A stretch of DNA of 64,000 bases from Limnanthes douglasii subsp. nivea. Taxonomy: Eukaryota; Streptophyta; Magnoliopsida; Brassicales; Limnanthaceae. Shown here piece by piece: positions 20,650 to 33,162 of this stretch. The position numbers were made by a program, and so were the translations under genes. Every line of letters starts with the position of its first letter. Position 1 is the stretch's first letter. The notes under the pieces were generated by a model. The model was not told the DNA's origin, searched no databases, and saw only the letters and a list, made by a program, of their open reading frames with translations. The stretch is taken from assembly GCA_036936605.1 (NCBI GenBank), contig JAUPFV010000005.1, positions 56,006,742 to 56,070,741 of the forward strand. Reading direction: 5' to 3'.

Positions 20650-22110
20650 CTAAGGTGGAGTCTTTGAAGATGGCTCACCCTCATCTGTTCCCTTGGTCTT
20701 GATATCGCTTTTTTCCTCAATGACCTTCTTGCCTTTGGGGTCAGCCTCTTCTTCACCCGGACTCTCTCCGGTTTCCTCCTCGTCACCAGATGAGGATATA
20801 TCAGTGTACCCTTCATCAACCATGGTCCAATATGGGAGATCATCGTCATCCACGTAACGCCATAAGTCCCCAAGTCTCCTCTTCGGGAACTTCTCGTGAA
20901 ATAGGAGGACCATGTCGGACTTCATCTTTTCAATCAATAATTCCTCACTCCGTATCATCTCCCTGGCATAAGCGTTGATTTTGGCCTTGATCATGGCCTC
21001 TTGATCCTTCACCAGAGCAGCTTTCTCGTCAACAGCCTGAGTCACTGCATTCTCTAAAGCAAGTTTGTCAGTAGTCAGATTGGTGACAAGCTTCTCTTTT
21101 GCTGCAGTCTCATCTTTTGAGGTTTTCAAGTCCTTCTCCAACTCGGACAGCTTAGCCCGGAGATCTTCTAGGGTTTTCTCTAAAGAGGCAACTTTTGTGT
21201 TGCTTTCATTTTGACTCTTCTTCAGCTGTTCGTTCGACTCCTTGAGCAAGTCGACCTTAGTAGTGGCAGTCATGAGGTCTTCGGACAGTGACTCCTTCTC
21301 AGACTTAAGTTCTTTGATGGACTCTGCCTGACTCCGGACCTGCCTTTCCAAGGTAAGTACTGGTTGCACGTTGCTAAGGAGGGAATGAGCTATAACGTCC
21401 CTTTCGCTGGAAACCAAGAAAGTCCTGCCATTAAAGTTTACTGTGTTGGAGCTGCTTGGGGGAACATATGGCCCAGCAAACTCATCTCTTGACAGACCAA
21501 GAAAGTAATCACCTAGAGGACCCAGGCCGGTGACATCCACTTCGTCCATATTAATCTCTCCCCTTTCAATCTCATCAGTATGGAGTTCCCTTGGAATCCC
21601 TTCGTTAAGATTCTCTGGGATCTCTTCAGCCAACGTTGGATCAATTGGGAAAGTGGGCTCCGGATCCCGGAGAGCAAACTCTTCTTCTTGAGAAGTCTTC
21701 TTCTTTTTTACCTCTCTGTCAGCACTATCGCTTATTTGCTTGCGAGTTCGTTTGGAGGCCCTTGAAGGTTTTGAGGGAGTCTCTCCGTGTTTCTTACTTT
21801 CCACTTCTACCACCTGAAGAAGGTTTGCATCAACTTGAGCCGGGACTGGCACCTCTGTGTCAGTTGGAGCCTTTTTCTCCGTATCCGCTGCTGTTTTCCT
21901 CCCTTTCTTCTTCTGGCCCTTCATTTTACTTGGGGCTTTGGCCCGAGCAGGAAGGAAAAGGGTCCCATCTAGCTCATGAGACCTTCTCAGCACTATGTCA
22001 TCATCAGGAGGGGTGGAGAACTCATCCCATGTTAAATCCCTTCGACCTGTGGTGTTCCACAGGTGAGATCTCGCCAAGTTCCCCGGAGTGAAAGCCTTGT
22101 GAAACCGGTT
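20650..22110 (-). pseudogene. E1 antisense ORF, second exon part (Tat additional ORF)
   Basis: On the minus strand, opposite to gag-pol, it begins inside ENWENRFHKAFTPGN and runs to the TAG/TTA end near 20650 (...DEGEPSSKTPP). It is rich in charged residues: a Lys-rich patch (KMKGQKKKGRK), a middle segment DVTGLGPLGDYFLGLSRDEF, a long heptad-like coiled coil (SIKELKSEKESLSEDLMTAT onward) and an acidic C-terminus (SSSGDEEETGESPGEEE). It corresponds to exon 2 of the E3 antisense ORF, with about 80 extra residues after the Lys patch. Exon 1 and the promoter are missing. An apparent longer frame up to 22221 is a chance fusion with gag-protease DNA of copy 2. The function of such ORFs is not established. 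Confidence 0.75.
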
Positions 22111-22125
22111 CTCCCAGTTCTCTCC

Positions 22126-24448
22126 TATAATGTGTATTTCGAGGAGCCAGAGCAGTAGTATAACATTCTCTTGCAATCTTTTGACTGCTCCAGACGACTC
22201 CAACCTGTCCCTGAACAGCATATTTCAAGCACTGATGGACTGTTGAAGCCACTGCATGCATCCTAGAGAGCCAATATCTCCCTAGAATAGCATTATAGCA
22301 AGTGGGACAATCCACCACAATAAAGAGTATTCTGACCATTTTCTTGAAAGGGCCCTTGCCCAACAGAACTTCCTCTTCGAACTCTCCGATCACATCTGCT
22401 GAGCTGCCTGTAAAGCCCACGATTGATCTGTCCGAATTCTAAATTACATCTGGATTTTTCATTCTCTTGTATGTGGTTAAGAAAAGGATATTGGCTGAGC
22501 TTCCAGTATCCACCAAAATTCGTCTTATGTCGTTGCCCCCAATAGATGCTCCTATGACAACAACATCCTCATGAGGGCCAGCAATATCTCTTAAATCATC
22601 TTCATAAAAAACAATGAAGGGGAATAAATTTTGTGACTGACAGGAAGTCATGCCTCCTTCTAGCTGGGAGGCTAAAGTATGAACATGCCTCTTCCTCGAA
22701 GAAGCAGTAGGAGCTGTCATAGTGTCCCCTCCGAAAATTGTAAGCGACTCAAAAAAATTAATGAGTCCGGAGACCGACCTAGAACATTCCTCAATTGTAC
22801 CCACTCTGTTTCGAGTTAGATCAGGATCCAAGTACTCAGATTCCACATCAAACCTCTCAATTATAACCATGGCTCCCTCCGGAGCAGCATTACTTGGACC
22901 AACCCGGTGAGTGTTGTCAGGCCTGTTGCCTCCTCTTTTTTTGACGTAAGCCCCCAGCTTTCCCCTCTCAATCAAGTTATGAACTTCTTGTTTCAATACT
23001 ATGCAGTCATCAGTGGTATGACCAATATCATTATGATATTGGCAAAAAGAGTTATTGCGATGTTCTCTGGGAGACTGCAATGTGGCTGGTCTCCGATAAT
23101 GCACCTCGTCCTTTGTTTTATCAAAAATGGTGGCCACACTTTCTTTTAGTTCTGCGAACCACTCCGGTTGGACCCATGGCCCTCTCTTGTTTCTGGATTG
23201 CTGACTCTGAGCAGGACCAGCTGGCTGAGACTGAGCTTTTGCCCTATCGTGCCCCTGTCCGGTCTCTCTTGCTTTGTTCCCGGACTGATTCTGATTGGGA
23301 TTTGGTGCCACCGGGGCAGACCTCACTTGCCTGTGCACCCTGGTTTTCTTCGTTTCGTCAACATTTATTTGTTTTCCAACCTGATTCAGCAACCCTCCCC
23401 ATGGCATGGCCTTCTTTCTGGTCACTGAATCAGCTAGATTGCGTGGGTTCAAACCCTGTCTTAGTGATGCTATTGCTACCTGTTCGAAGCAATCAGCCAA
23501 CCCATTCTTGGTATTCACAAAACGGCTTATATATTCTTTCAAGGACTCATTTGGTTCCTGGGCACAATGGATTATTGTGTCTCCATTGCCCTTTAGCTTT
23601 TTACTCCCTACAAACTGCCTTCGAAAGGCTACCCAAAAAGTATCGAAATCTTTGATACAACCCTGAGGCAGGTTGTTGTACCATTTTAGAGCACTCCCCG
23701 TAAATGATTGGGAGAATGCCCTACAAAGTAGTTTATCATCGTCGTCAAAGTTCATCATGAAGTTTTTAAAGTGTTCCAAATGGTTGTCCAGATCAGTACT
23801 GCCATCGTACTTTTCTATTTTGGTACTGTCAAACCTCTTAGGGAGGTTTCCGGACAGAAATTTAGAAGACAATGGAGATTGCCTCCAATTTCTTCCACGA
23901 CTGAACACAGTATCCTTATTGGGAGTTGCAAAGATACCTGGTTCATCGTGAAAAGCGAAGGGATCCATCAGCATCCGGTCCACATGCCTCCGGCCATGGG
24001 ATGATCCTTTACCAATATGCCTCTTCATATTTCCATGTCTATCCCTTTTTCTTGAATATATTTTGATCTGCTTTTGCTTCTTTCTAGTTCGACCCTCATC
24101 GCTGCTAGAGGATAAAGATTTTTCAACTCCCTCACTGTCCGAAGAGCTATCAGAAGATTCTGAGCTTGAGTCAGAACTCTCCACTGGCTTAGACCGGTGA
24201 GACTTTTTGGAGCTGGCTTGAGTCTTTTTTGTGCTCACATGAGTTTTTGAAGACTCATGCTCTCTGGGGTTGTCGGTGTGATGAGCAATTGACGCTTTAA
24301 ACGTTTCTTTCATGCCCATCTTAGCCTTTTCGGCCCTCAGAGCTTCTATTTCATCCTTTAGCCTATCACGCTCTTCGATAGTGTACTCATCGTTCTCTCC
24401 CACCACTTCGAGCAGAGATGGTAGTACTTCTGGATTGTCCGGATTCAT
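22126..24448 (-). pseudogene. Tat-lineage gag-protease, copy 2
   Basis: The gag frame runs from ATG 24448 to TAG 22439 (669 codons), nearly identical to copies 1 and 3, with the same gag core, zinc motif and protease VDTGSSANILF. After the shared TAG it continues through GFTGSSADVIGEFEEEVLLG and AILGRYWLSRM to ARECYTTALAPR near 22135. There it ends at the junction with E1. It retains about 80 bp more of the protease-RT linker than copy 1. RT onward is absent. Confidence 0.9.
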
Positions 24449-24523
24449 TCAGACAGACCTTCTTAGCTGGTTTTGAATGCTTGATTCAGGCACCTTCTCC
24501 TCCCACTGTGGTTGCCAATTTGG

Positions 24524-24928
24524 TGTGGATGATTATCGCCTGAGGGTAGGCTTGTAATTTGTTTGGTGTTTAATAGTAGTATGTGAGTGTTTTATCTTTA
24601 GTGTAGAGAGTAGAGAGATAATTAAGCTGGCTGGTAGCAGTTAATTCTCATTACCCACACTTAATGCAGGTGGTTGGGTATTTATACCCTCATGTTTGGG
24701 CCCTTATGGGCTTTCGGGTCATGTTAAATGGACCCGGGTCATGTTCAAAGACCCATGAGCTCTAAGTAGGAGAGCAAGTAGCTTAGTCAAGTAGTGTTTA
24801 GGTTTTTTAGTACTTTTGTCATAGTTCGAACAGTCATTTGGGCTAAATGTTCGAAGTGATCTGTCCGGTCCGGAGAGCTTGGACCGATCTGTCCTTGTCC
24901 GGGAAGCATGCAGAATTCAGACTCATCA
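24524..24928 (-). repeat. Tat element 5' LTR, copy 2
   Basis: It matches 9804-10208 with few differences. The outer edge ACTCATCA is followed by GATAA and atpA at 24929. Confidence 0.8.
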
Positions 24929-26182
24929 GATAATACAAGATGAAAGTTCTGTCAAAGCAACATGAATTTTTTTCAGATATCATTGAGTGAGGCTTATTTG
25001 GGTTATGTTATAAATGCCCTAGTTAAACCTATTGATGATCGAGGTGAAATTACAGCTTCTGATTCTCGGTGAGTTGAATCTTCCGCTATTGGTATTATTT
25101 CGAGACTTTCTATATATGAGCCTCTTCAAACATGGCGTATTGATATTGATATGATGATTTCTATAGGACGTGGGCAACGAGAATTAATTATTGAGGATAG
25201 ATAGACCGGTAAAATAACAATACCTAGAAATATCATTCTGAATCAACAAGGGAAAAATGTAATATGTGTTTATATAGCTATTGATCAAAAAGAATTTTAT
25301 ATGGCTTATGTAGTGACTACTTTACAAGAAAGAGGAGGTGATGGAATACACTATCGTGGTAGCCGAAATGGATGATTCCTTAGCTACATTATAATAGCTC
25401 GTGCCATATACAAGAGAGACTTGAGGTGAATATTTTATGTATCGTGAACAATACACTTTAATCATTTATGATAATTCTTCCAAACAAGCACATGTTAATC
25501 GTCAAATGTCTCTTCTCTTACGAAGACCACCAGGTCGTGAAGCTTATTCATGAGATTTTTTTATCCGAATTCACGTATTTTAGAAAGAGCCGCCTAAATC
25601 CAGTTCTCAATTAGGTGAAGGACGTATGACCGCAATTCTAATAGTTGAGACTCATTTGGGAGACGTTTCAGCTTATATTTCAACTAGTGTACATTACAGA
25701 TGGATAAATATTCTTATCCACCACTTTATTGAATATTGGAATCAAGCCTGCTTTTAATGGAGGTATTTATGTATCCAGAATAGGATCCATGACACAAATT
25801 AAAGGTGTGAAACAAGTAGCTGGAAAATTAAAGTCAGAATTGGCTCAATTCGTTGAACTAGAAGACTCTGCATAAATTTCTTATGATCTGGATAAAGCTA
25901 CTTCAAATCAATTGGAAAGAGGTCAGCGATCAAGTGAGTTACTCAAACTATCCCAATCATCCCTTCTTATGGTCGATAGACAAATAATGACCATTTATAT
26001 CGGAACGAATGATTATCTTGATTAATTAGAAATTGGTGTAAATAATTATTGAGTTATGTACTTATTTAAAAAAATAAACATCAGTTCCAAAAAATAATAT
26101 CCTTTACCAAAATATTCACCCCAAAAGCCCAACCCATTTTGAAAGAAGCTATTCATGAACAAATGAAATAATTTTTACTTGA
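24929..26182 (+). pseudogene. Plastid atpA 3' part, copy 2
   Basis: It has the same degenerate CF1 alpha sequence and the same stops as 10209-11462, with only scattered substitutions (for example GCTATTGATC for GCTATTGGTC near 25280). Confidence 0.85.
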
Positions 26183-26268
26183 CAACGATAACAATTTGAA
26201 ATAAATATTAATATAAAAAAATAGATTATAAAATAGATTTTAACATGTAAATACAACATCTAAGATTA

Positions 26269-27013
26269 GGGGGAGATCCTTCCACTCTTCCAAAGACTAA
26301 TACATGTACTGAATGCTCATACGGGAAAGTTGACTTATGGGTCTACGGATTTACCGGACCCCAAATAAGAGAGCTCAGACCGACATCTATTTTTTAAAAG
26401 AAGAACTGGATTGACCAGACAGCTCAACCGTTGACCAGCCAATCGGTTGAAAGAATATCCTAAAAAGTCCTTCCTTGCATTGTCACTTTAGTAACCCGCC
26501 CTGCTCTTCGACTTTACGTATCACCCAGCGGTACCATCTAGCTCGACATCATATAATGCAGATGGCTAGCATCGAAGAGAACCGTCATTGACGATAAAGT
26601 GAGAGTTCGGACTTGGCGAACGAACTCTTCCCGCCCGCGGGAGAGGAATAAAAGCGAGGACAGGAAAAATACGGAAGCCCTAACAGCAGCGATAACCACC
26701 ATCAGCGCGAAAGAAAAGCAGCCAAGAGAAAGAGGGCGTGGAAGGAATAGGTTCAATTCCTTGTCTATGTTACTGGGATTTATCATAGCGGTGTTGTAGG
26801 CCCCGCTATGGGGGTTCATAGATATGGCTCCCAAAAAAGAAAGCTACTGGAACTCGTCAAGGTGAAGCTAGCGGGCGGATGGAGAACGTTCTACTTCGAT
26901 CCAGCAACTTGTTAGGAGTAGGTTTTGGCTTGCCCCTTTCTATGTTATTAGTAAAGCGCTAACGAACGCTCTTAGTAGAGTAAAGGCGAGGCGCTCATTC
27001 CAACATAAGAAAG
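26269..27013. other. GC-richer, mitochondrion-like block, copy 2
   Basis: It is equivalent to 11549-12293 and preserves the 98-codon minus-strand open frame (26538-26834). Confidence 0.45.
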
Positions 27014-27096
27014 CATTTTATTTGTTTTATTTTGATTTATATTACATGTAATATAAAAATAAAAATATAATATGTAATATGGAATTAGAAAAAAAT

Positions 27097-27166
27097 TGCA
27101 TCCAATAGGATTTGAACCTATACCATATGTTTAAAAGACCTTGTCCTATCCATTAGATAATGAGCG
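27097..27166 (-). pseudogene. Plastid trnR-UCU pseudogene, copy 2
   Basis: It shows the same altered anticodon loop as copy 1 and one further change in the anticodon stem (ACCTTGTCC for ACCCTGTCC on the plus strand). Confidence 0.8.
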
Positions 27167-27497
27167 TGTCTTATCGTTTCGTTTGTGTTTTTGCATATTG
27201 TTATTTTCATTAAAAAATATTTGAGATAATTTTAGGAATTGTCTAGTAATTTACTTCAATAATACATTACATATTTGTATAATTAAAGTAAATTAAGAAA
27301 ATTCAAATAGACATATTAACTAAGATAAATAAAAATTGAATATGTTTCATTTATTCTAGTAACTTTATGATCGATGTTTTAAAAATTGAAAGGACCCTAT
27401 TGCATATCCGTATAAATAGAATACCATATATATATATATATATATAAAAGGTCTCTTTATGATCGATGATCATAGAAAAAATGATTTTTTTTAATTC

Positions 27498-27699
27498 TTA
27501 CCAACTTGATCTTGTTGCCCCTAGCAACAAACATGCATGAACAACTTCATGAAATATATATCCAGATAATTGAAAGTCTCGATAATTAGCTCTTGGTCTT
27601 CCTGTAAAAAAGTAACGCTGACGGAGACGTGTGAATGCACTATTACGCGTTGAAGCTTGTGATTTTCCATGAATTTTTTGTTTTTCACTCAATGGCGGA
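27498..27699 (-). pseudogene. Plastid rps14 fragment, copy 2
   Basis: It is the C-terminal part of S14 as in copy 1, with [14 protein letters not shown] (Arg as in normal S14 where copy 1 has Ser) and [11 protein letters not shown]. Copy 2 is therefore slightly closer to the plastid gene. Confidence 0.8.
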
Positions 27700-28630
27700 A
27701 TATGACAAGTAACACCTCCTCATGGACCGTCGTAAGGAAAATTATAACCAAACTATATTGTATCTGGCATTAAGTTGGAATCAAGTGTATCTAAAGCATA
27801 TTTTAATAAGATTAAAGTAGTTGTATGTAAACCTAAAGCAATAGAATGATGAACGAAGAAGTCTCAAGGGCCTATTGTTGAAAACAATAAATTACTATTT
27901 CTATTAATAGCATTTAACCAGCAAGGCAACCATATTCTTCAAAAGCCGGGCCATTCGTTCAAGATAAAAGTAGATCAAAACCATATGAAGTTTTACCATG
28001 CACAGATTGTATCCATTGGAAAATATAGGTTCGATCAATATTTGTTTCTCCGGAGTATCAAAAGCAAGCATAACATCATTATGGACATAAAGTCCCAAAA
28101 TATGGAAACCCAAAAAGAGGCCAGCGCAACTTAAATGGGATATGGTAGCTTTCTTATGGTCTAACATTTTAGGACAATACATTATCTTGATTCTTCTCCG
28201 GATTTTAATCTTTAATAAAAAAGATAGCTCAATGAGTAAAAGCTTTTGTCATGATGAATTTTACGATGTATTGGTGATGGGTATATAATGTCTCTTGGGT
28301 AGTAAAGTCTTGTGCTATGAAGGCATAAGCAGGTAAATAATACATGTGTTGAGCTACCAATGAAGTAATAACCCCTAATAATGCTAGAGAAAGACTTAAT
28401 TAAAAATGAATCAAATTGTTTATTCTGTCATAAAACCCGTATGCCCACACCCCAATCATCCTCTCAGAGGAATATGTTCTTCTAAAAGATAGAACAAGGG
28501 AATCCCGTTTTTATTTTAATTGTCTTAATAAATCTTCTCAACAATACAATCAGAATGAAAGAGATTCTAAATGAAACAAACAAAAACGGAGTTTGAGACT
28601 ACTTAAGAAAAGAAAAAATACTTATTCGAC
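27700..28630 (-). pseudogene. Plastid psaB internal fragment, copy 2
   Basis: It has the same PsaB peptides and the same psaB-rps14 deletion fusion as copy 1 (12969-13900). Confidence 0.8.
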
Positions 28631-28711
28631 TTGAGTTATGAGATTAAAAATATTTTTTCTTTCTTTTTTCAAAAAGAAAAAAGTTATACTTAAATGTCTA
28701 ATTTACTAATT

Positions 28712-29629
28712 TATTGGATAGTTTTTTTTTGTTTTGAAAAACATTAAAAATATAACAAAGTGTTATAGTATTACAGCATATACAAAGGCATCAGAATACA
28801 GCCGAAATAGAATGGAAAAACAGATTCCGACACTTGAATACAACCGAAAAAATAGATTCCTACACCTAAACACAATGGTAAAATAGATTCCGACAGAAAA
28901 ACATAAAAAAATAGATTCGGGGAAATCTAAAACAAATTATTAGTAAGTTAGACATAATCTTGCAGGCCAACACAGAACCCAACATCCATCAGTGAATAAA
29001 TCAACCAATATCTTACCGCCGAGAGAGATTACAGGACCCAGACTGTCGGATGCGCAAATAACATACCAAAAGCTTTCGTCGTACGAGCCAGATCTGACCC
29101 AAAGACCATCGTCCCAGCCTCCAGATTCAAAAGTACAGCACGTGGAACACATGACTCTATTGCGGTGGAAAACGTACCTATTCGGCATAAAAAATCATCT
29201 AGAACTTGGTGCCGAACTAGAAACCGCACACCTTAGCAAATAAGAGAAGATATTGAACAACATGATTAGGAACCACCTGAGTTGCCTCTACAACTAGTGC
29301 ATCCACCTTTTTGGAAATACACGACCAGCAAACCCTGTATCGAGAGGAAGACGACCATATATTGGAGGAGAACCCAAAGCAATGAAATCCAAAAGTAGAA
29401 AAAAGAAACTAGAAAGAACATAGGGTTTATAAGGAAGATGACCATAACTTAGAAGAAAAGAAATGTTAAAATCTAAGAGGGATAGAATTTGGATTACAAA
29501 AAAGAGAAGATTGAGCAGCCCAAAAGAAGCTAATGACGGCTGTATGGAATCCCGATTAGGGTTTCTAGAGAGAGGAGAGAGTTTCTCTCTCTAAAAACCC
29601 TTACATGTGTCCTCAGTATTGGATAGTTT
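28712..29629 (-). mobile_element. LINE-like retroposon with 13-bp target duplication
   Basis: The body at 28725-29616 is flanked by direct repeats TATTGGATAGTTT (28712-28724 and 29617-29629). Read on the minus strand it starts with a pyrimidine-rich leader (CTCTCTCCTCTCTCTAGAAA, then CCCTAATCGGG) and ends in a CAAAACAAAAAAAA tail next to the left repeat. A pyrimidine-rich, CCCTA-containing 5' end, an A-tail and a long target duplication fit a LINE-mediated insertion. No reverse transcriptase frame was seen in its 0.9 kb, so it is non-autonomous or a retrocopy of an unknown transcript. Its tail is also present in copy 1, so it predates the duplication. Confidence 0.65.
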
Positions 29630-29985
29630 TATCACTCTATTTGAAATTTTTGTTTTATAGATAGACATAACTTATAATCCTCTTTCTTGAGTCGTACGAG
29701 GAGAAAACCTCTGTTACATTTGGAGGGGGTATTATTTATTTATATCTATCCCAATGAGCCGTTTATTGAATCGTTGCAATTGATATTTGATCTCTAAGAG
29801 AAGGAACATATCTTAGGAAAGTGGGATTTTATGATCCGATAAATAAAAAACCTATATAAATGTTCTTGTTATCCTCTATTTCCTTAAAAAGGTTCTCAAG
29901 CTACATAAATTGTTCATGATATTTTAAAAAATGCGAGTTTTTTATATAACTTAGTATTATTAAAAATAAAATTTAATTTAATTAA
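29630..29985 (+). pseudogene. Plastid rps16 intron end and exon 2 remnant
   Basis: Around 29688-29730 the sequence resembles group II intron domain V (TTGAGTCGTACGAGGAGAAAA). It is followed at about 29760-29960 by a broken frame that recovers S16 peptides such as KVGFYDPI. Stops and indels disable it. The retroposon lies inside the intron part. Confidence 0.65.
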
Positions 29986-30580
29986 AGGAATAAAAAAAAG
30001 ACGGTGTGGAGGATTCATATATAGCTTTGTATAAAAAAAATTGTACTTTTTCCCCATCTTCCGCTTTAGATGTTTTCCTATATATTATTCCTCCTAACTA
30101 CTAAAAAATATTATAGAATATAATTAAAATTTATAAAAACACTTTATTATTACTACTGGTGTGAATTATTTCTCATCGAAGGGTATTTTGGGAAAGAGTT
30201 TTAGGAATTTACTATTTAGTATAAATATAAAGAGATAAGAAAAGTGCGTACTAGCAGAAATCCGACCTCATCAGTAACCCATTTAAGTCTTGCAAAGATA
30301 CTTTTGGAAGAGCTAATTTGAGAAATAAAACTTAGTATGTATCCAAAGAGAAGTCGGATCTGAAGAGATTCATTTTTAGTTAAGAATTTCAAAAGTCAGT
30401 GTTTTTGAAATGTGACACGTCTCACGCTTTGGTTCGACCTATCAACTATTTTTTCCTCCTAAGTTCATGTACCTATTGGCTAAAAAGTAACTTAGGGTGT
30501 AACCCATATACTTCATAGCCCCTAATCATTATTTTGATCGAGTTGTCTTCCCCTAGGTAAAACTCTTACATCGTCATCTC
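29986..30580. other. AT-rich DNA, no gene seen
   Basis: There is no open frame of note and no recognised repeat. The right half may be the untranslated 3' part of the diverged Tat element whose antisense ORF follows. Confidence 0.4.
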
Positions 30581-30643
30581 CATATAAACCAGTTTCACTG
30601 TTTTATCTCTCTAAGAACACAAATATTTATAGAGAGAGAAAGC
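30581..30643 (+). promoter_or_regulatory. TATA box and leader of the diverged antisense ORF
   Basis: CATATAAACC at 30581-30590 precedes a CT-containing leader and the ATG-like start of the ORF by about 60-110 bp, matching the layout upstream of the E3 antisense ORF (52701-52807). Confidence 0.45.
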
Positions 30644-32573
30644 TTGATAATCTTCTCAACCCGTGTCTGGGTAGATTATATCTTCACAGCCAGAAACGCA
30701 TTGATGAAAGAAGGTTGGCTAAACTTATCCGATTTGGAAAGAGCAAGAAGAGACGCAAGAATCGCAACTGGATTCCCTACCTCTCTTGGTGAAGAAATCA
30801 GCAAACAAAGCCAAACACAGACAAGAGCTCCTCATCATCAAAAACATCAAAATTTAGAAAAACATTATTTATCCCAACCATATCTCCTTTAGAGTCAGTG
30901 TCTTTGGTTCAAGAGTCCCAAAAACCACTGTCTAAAGAAAAAAACGTTTCCAGTGTTAGGAAACCTTCACATTTTTTGGCAATGGGTTGAGACGATGAGA
31001 AATCCACCCCTCACAGGATTACTCGCCTTTCAAAGGCCAAAAGCACTCAACCTGCTAGTTCGGAGACAATGAAGCCCCTAGCAGATTCTAAACCATCCAA
31101 ACAACAGTCAAATGCCATGGAGGAAAAGAGAACGCAACAGATCGGACACTCAAAGTGAAAGTGAGTCTGTCCAATAATGAGTCACTTCTAGAGTTCCTGA
31201 AAGGGAAAGTGGGGCCAAACTTTCAAAAGGTTAGTGTGAAGTATTTAATAGCTCTTCAGAATATTTCTTACGTATACACCCAAACTGTTGATCTGGATCG
31301 GATTCGAACAAAATAGGGCTTTCCAGACTCTGATAAAGTTATGCCCAAGTCAACTGAGCCCAAATACATGGTATACTTTGTTGGCTGGCATAATAGTATC
31401 TAGATTGTCGCAAATTCCCTTACCCATGGAGCAATTTGCGGCTGTGGCGAATCTGTGCAAAAACCACCATATCCCTTTTTATCATTACAATATGAGCAAT
31501 GACTATAAGGTGGTGAATGATCTGTTGGAGTCCGAGAAGCCATGGAGGACTCAATTTCTTTTTATCAGCGGAGCATGCGAGAATGGCAGAAAGATAAACT
31601 CCACCACGAATCCAAGTCAGCGAACCAACCGCTGGAAAAGTTCAAGTAATATATGTTTGTATTTTTATTAGTCTTCGAATGCTATGTTAAAACTTTGAAC
31701 TGACTATTGTGTTTTCTTGTAGTATTTTCAAAAACAATTATGAAGCACCTTAAGGCAGGCCAAGCTACCTTAACCAGGTTAAACGAATGGGCATCAGAGA
31801 AATGAGGATTGGGTTTTCATAAGTGCTTTACTTCTGGAAACTTTGTGAGGTGTCACCTATGGAATACTACGGGGAGTAGAGACCTTACTTGGGAGCAGCT
31901 GACCACTCCTCGTCCTGCAGAGGTTATTTTGAAAATAACTGAGGCTAAGGATGGAAAATTTCACTTTCCTTCCCGGAACAAAGTCCCTAGTCGCCTGGAC
32001 AAGATCAAGAACAACAAGAAGAAGAAAACTAAAGTTTACCCATCTCAACAAGTCTCTGAAGGGGTTGGTTCAGAGAACCAAGGAGGAATCAACACTGCTT
32101 TGTTGGAGGCACTTGAAGTCACAGTGAAGGAAGTTGGCGGATCGGATCATACGCCCCGGATTACAAGGAAAGATCATAAGAGGCGCAAGGAGAGTAGTGA
32201 CGAAAGAGCTGCAAAGAAAAAGAAAAGTAGCCTAGGATCAGAGATTGTACTTTGTCCTACCGAACTCCCTCCGTCCAATCCCGCTGATCTTACTCTTTCC
32301 AATCCTCCTGATCTTCCTCCACAAGAAGAAGTTCCACCTAACCCTCCTTCTCAAACATTCCTACCGGCCGAACAGCCAACTGTTGAAGGAGATGTCAATC
32401 TAGACGAGTTTCAAAATATGTACTTCAGGGACTTGGATAAAGATGACTATAAACGGACTTTTCCTCATGGTGGTGTGGCCAATGTTGTAACCTATAACGG
32501 TGAGACATACAAGGTAGTAAGTGAACATGCGTTGAGGACGTTCATTCATGCATATCAAACATTTTTTAAATGA
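30644..32573 (+). pseudogene. Diverged Tat antisense ORF, two exons
   Basis: It is a decayed relative of the E3 ORF. Exon 1 starts with FTARNALMKEGWLNLSDLER (E3: FTARNSLVKGGWLNLSELEK). It includes GKVGPNFQKVSVKYLIALQN, LCPSQLSPNTWYTLLAGII, SRLSQIPLPMEQFAAVANLC and PWRTQFLFISGACENGRK. An intron of about 77 bp (31646-31722, GT...AG) sits at the same place as in E3. Exon 2 has HLWNTTGSRDLTWEQLTT and a Lys-rich patch. Several stops (for example near 31311) and deletions disable it. No gag-pol was found next to it, so it is a solo fragment of an older element. Confidence 0.75.
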
Positions 32574-33160
32574 ACCCATGAAGCGTCTAACCTTTAAAAC
32601 CTCATCCTTAGTTAGATAATATATGTGCTCTTGGCGTGGCAATCGATTAATTTGAAGTATGTATTGTCATACTAAGGTAGTTGAAACGTTGTTTTTTTTA
32701 TTGGAGTCATCCTCAAACTCTATTAGATAATATATGTGCTCTCGTCGTGGTAGTTCATGAAAGATTTTTCATACGTTCGTTATTTGTCTAATAATCAAGA
32801 GTTTTTCCATGTAATTTATGTTTTCGATTTTTCATATGTTGTTTTATTGCCAAAATTAGATCTACTACATTCTTAAGAGATATTAGATTGAGTGATTAGA
32901 TTATCTCACATAATACAACACCGGACTAAGTTTTTTCAAAAAATATTCTAATTTTTTTATGAATTTTTCTTCATATATGTTATAATAAAAAAAACAATTA
33001 AAATTTATTTGACATAAAAAGAGAATAAAAATTATAAATTCCTCGGCGGGGAATTACATGCGTACAATGAGGAATGTTTGTGAAAAAAAAAAATTAACGT
33101 AAGAAGCATGGTGGATTGTCTCCATCAATTTTGTTTACCTAGTATATTATAGTTCTTTAA
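32574..33160. other. AT-rich DNA with a short direct repeat
   Basis: The block TTAGATAATATATGTGCTCT occurs twice, near 32613 and 32723. No gene was seen. Confidence 0.4.
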
Positions 33161-33162
33161 TA

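Larger units (their letters stand above)
14040..22125 (+). mobile_element. E1: Tat-lineage Ty3/Gypsy retrotransposon, truncated at its 3' end
   Basis: Order on the plus strand is LTR, primer site, gag, protease, RT, RNase H, second (archaeal-type) RNase H and integrase, then an ORF on the opposite strand. Two RNase H domains and an antisense ORF after integrase are known for the Tat group (Grande/Retand-like). The element sits in copy 1 of the retroposon tail; the uninterrupted site is at 28761-28775, giving ATAGT as the left half of the target duplication. The right end is missing: at about 22110-22125 the antisense ORF breaks off and copy 2 of the other Tat subfamily begins after about 15 bp of filler. 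Confidence 0.88.

Noticed and set aside
20650..22221. 523-codon minus-strand ORF as one protein
   Set aside because: Its first ~30 residues come from gag-protease linker DNA read in the wrong frame plus junction filler; only the rest is the Tat antisense ORF.
14040..24933. E1 plus copy 2 as a single rearranged element with inverted LTR ends, like E3
   Set aside because: Left flank is ATAGT in the retroposon tail and right flank is GATAA in atpA; the flanks do not match, so these are two truncated elements joined secondarily.
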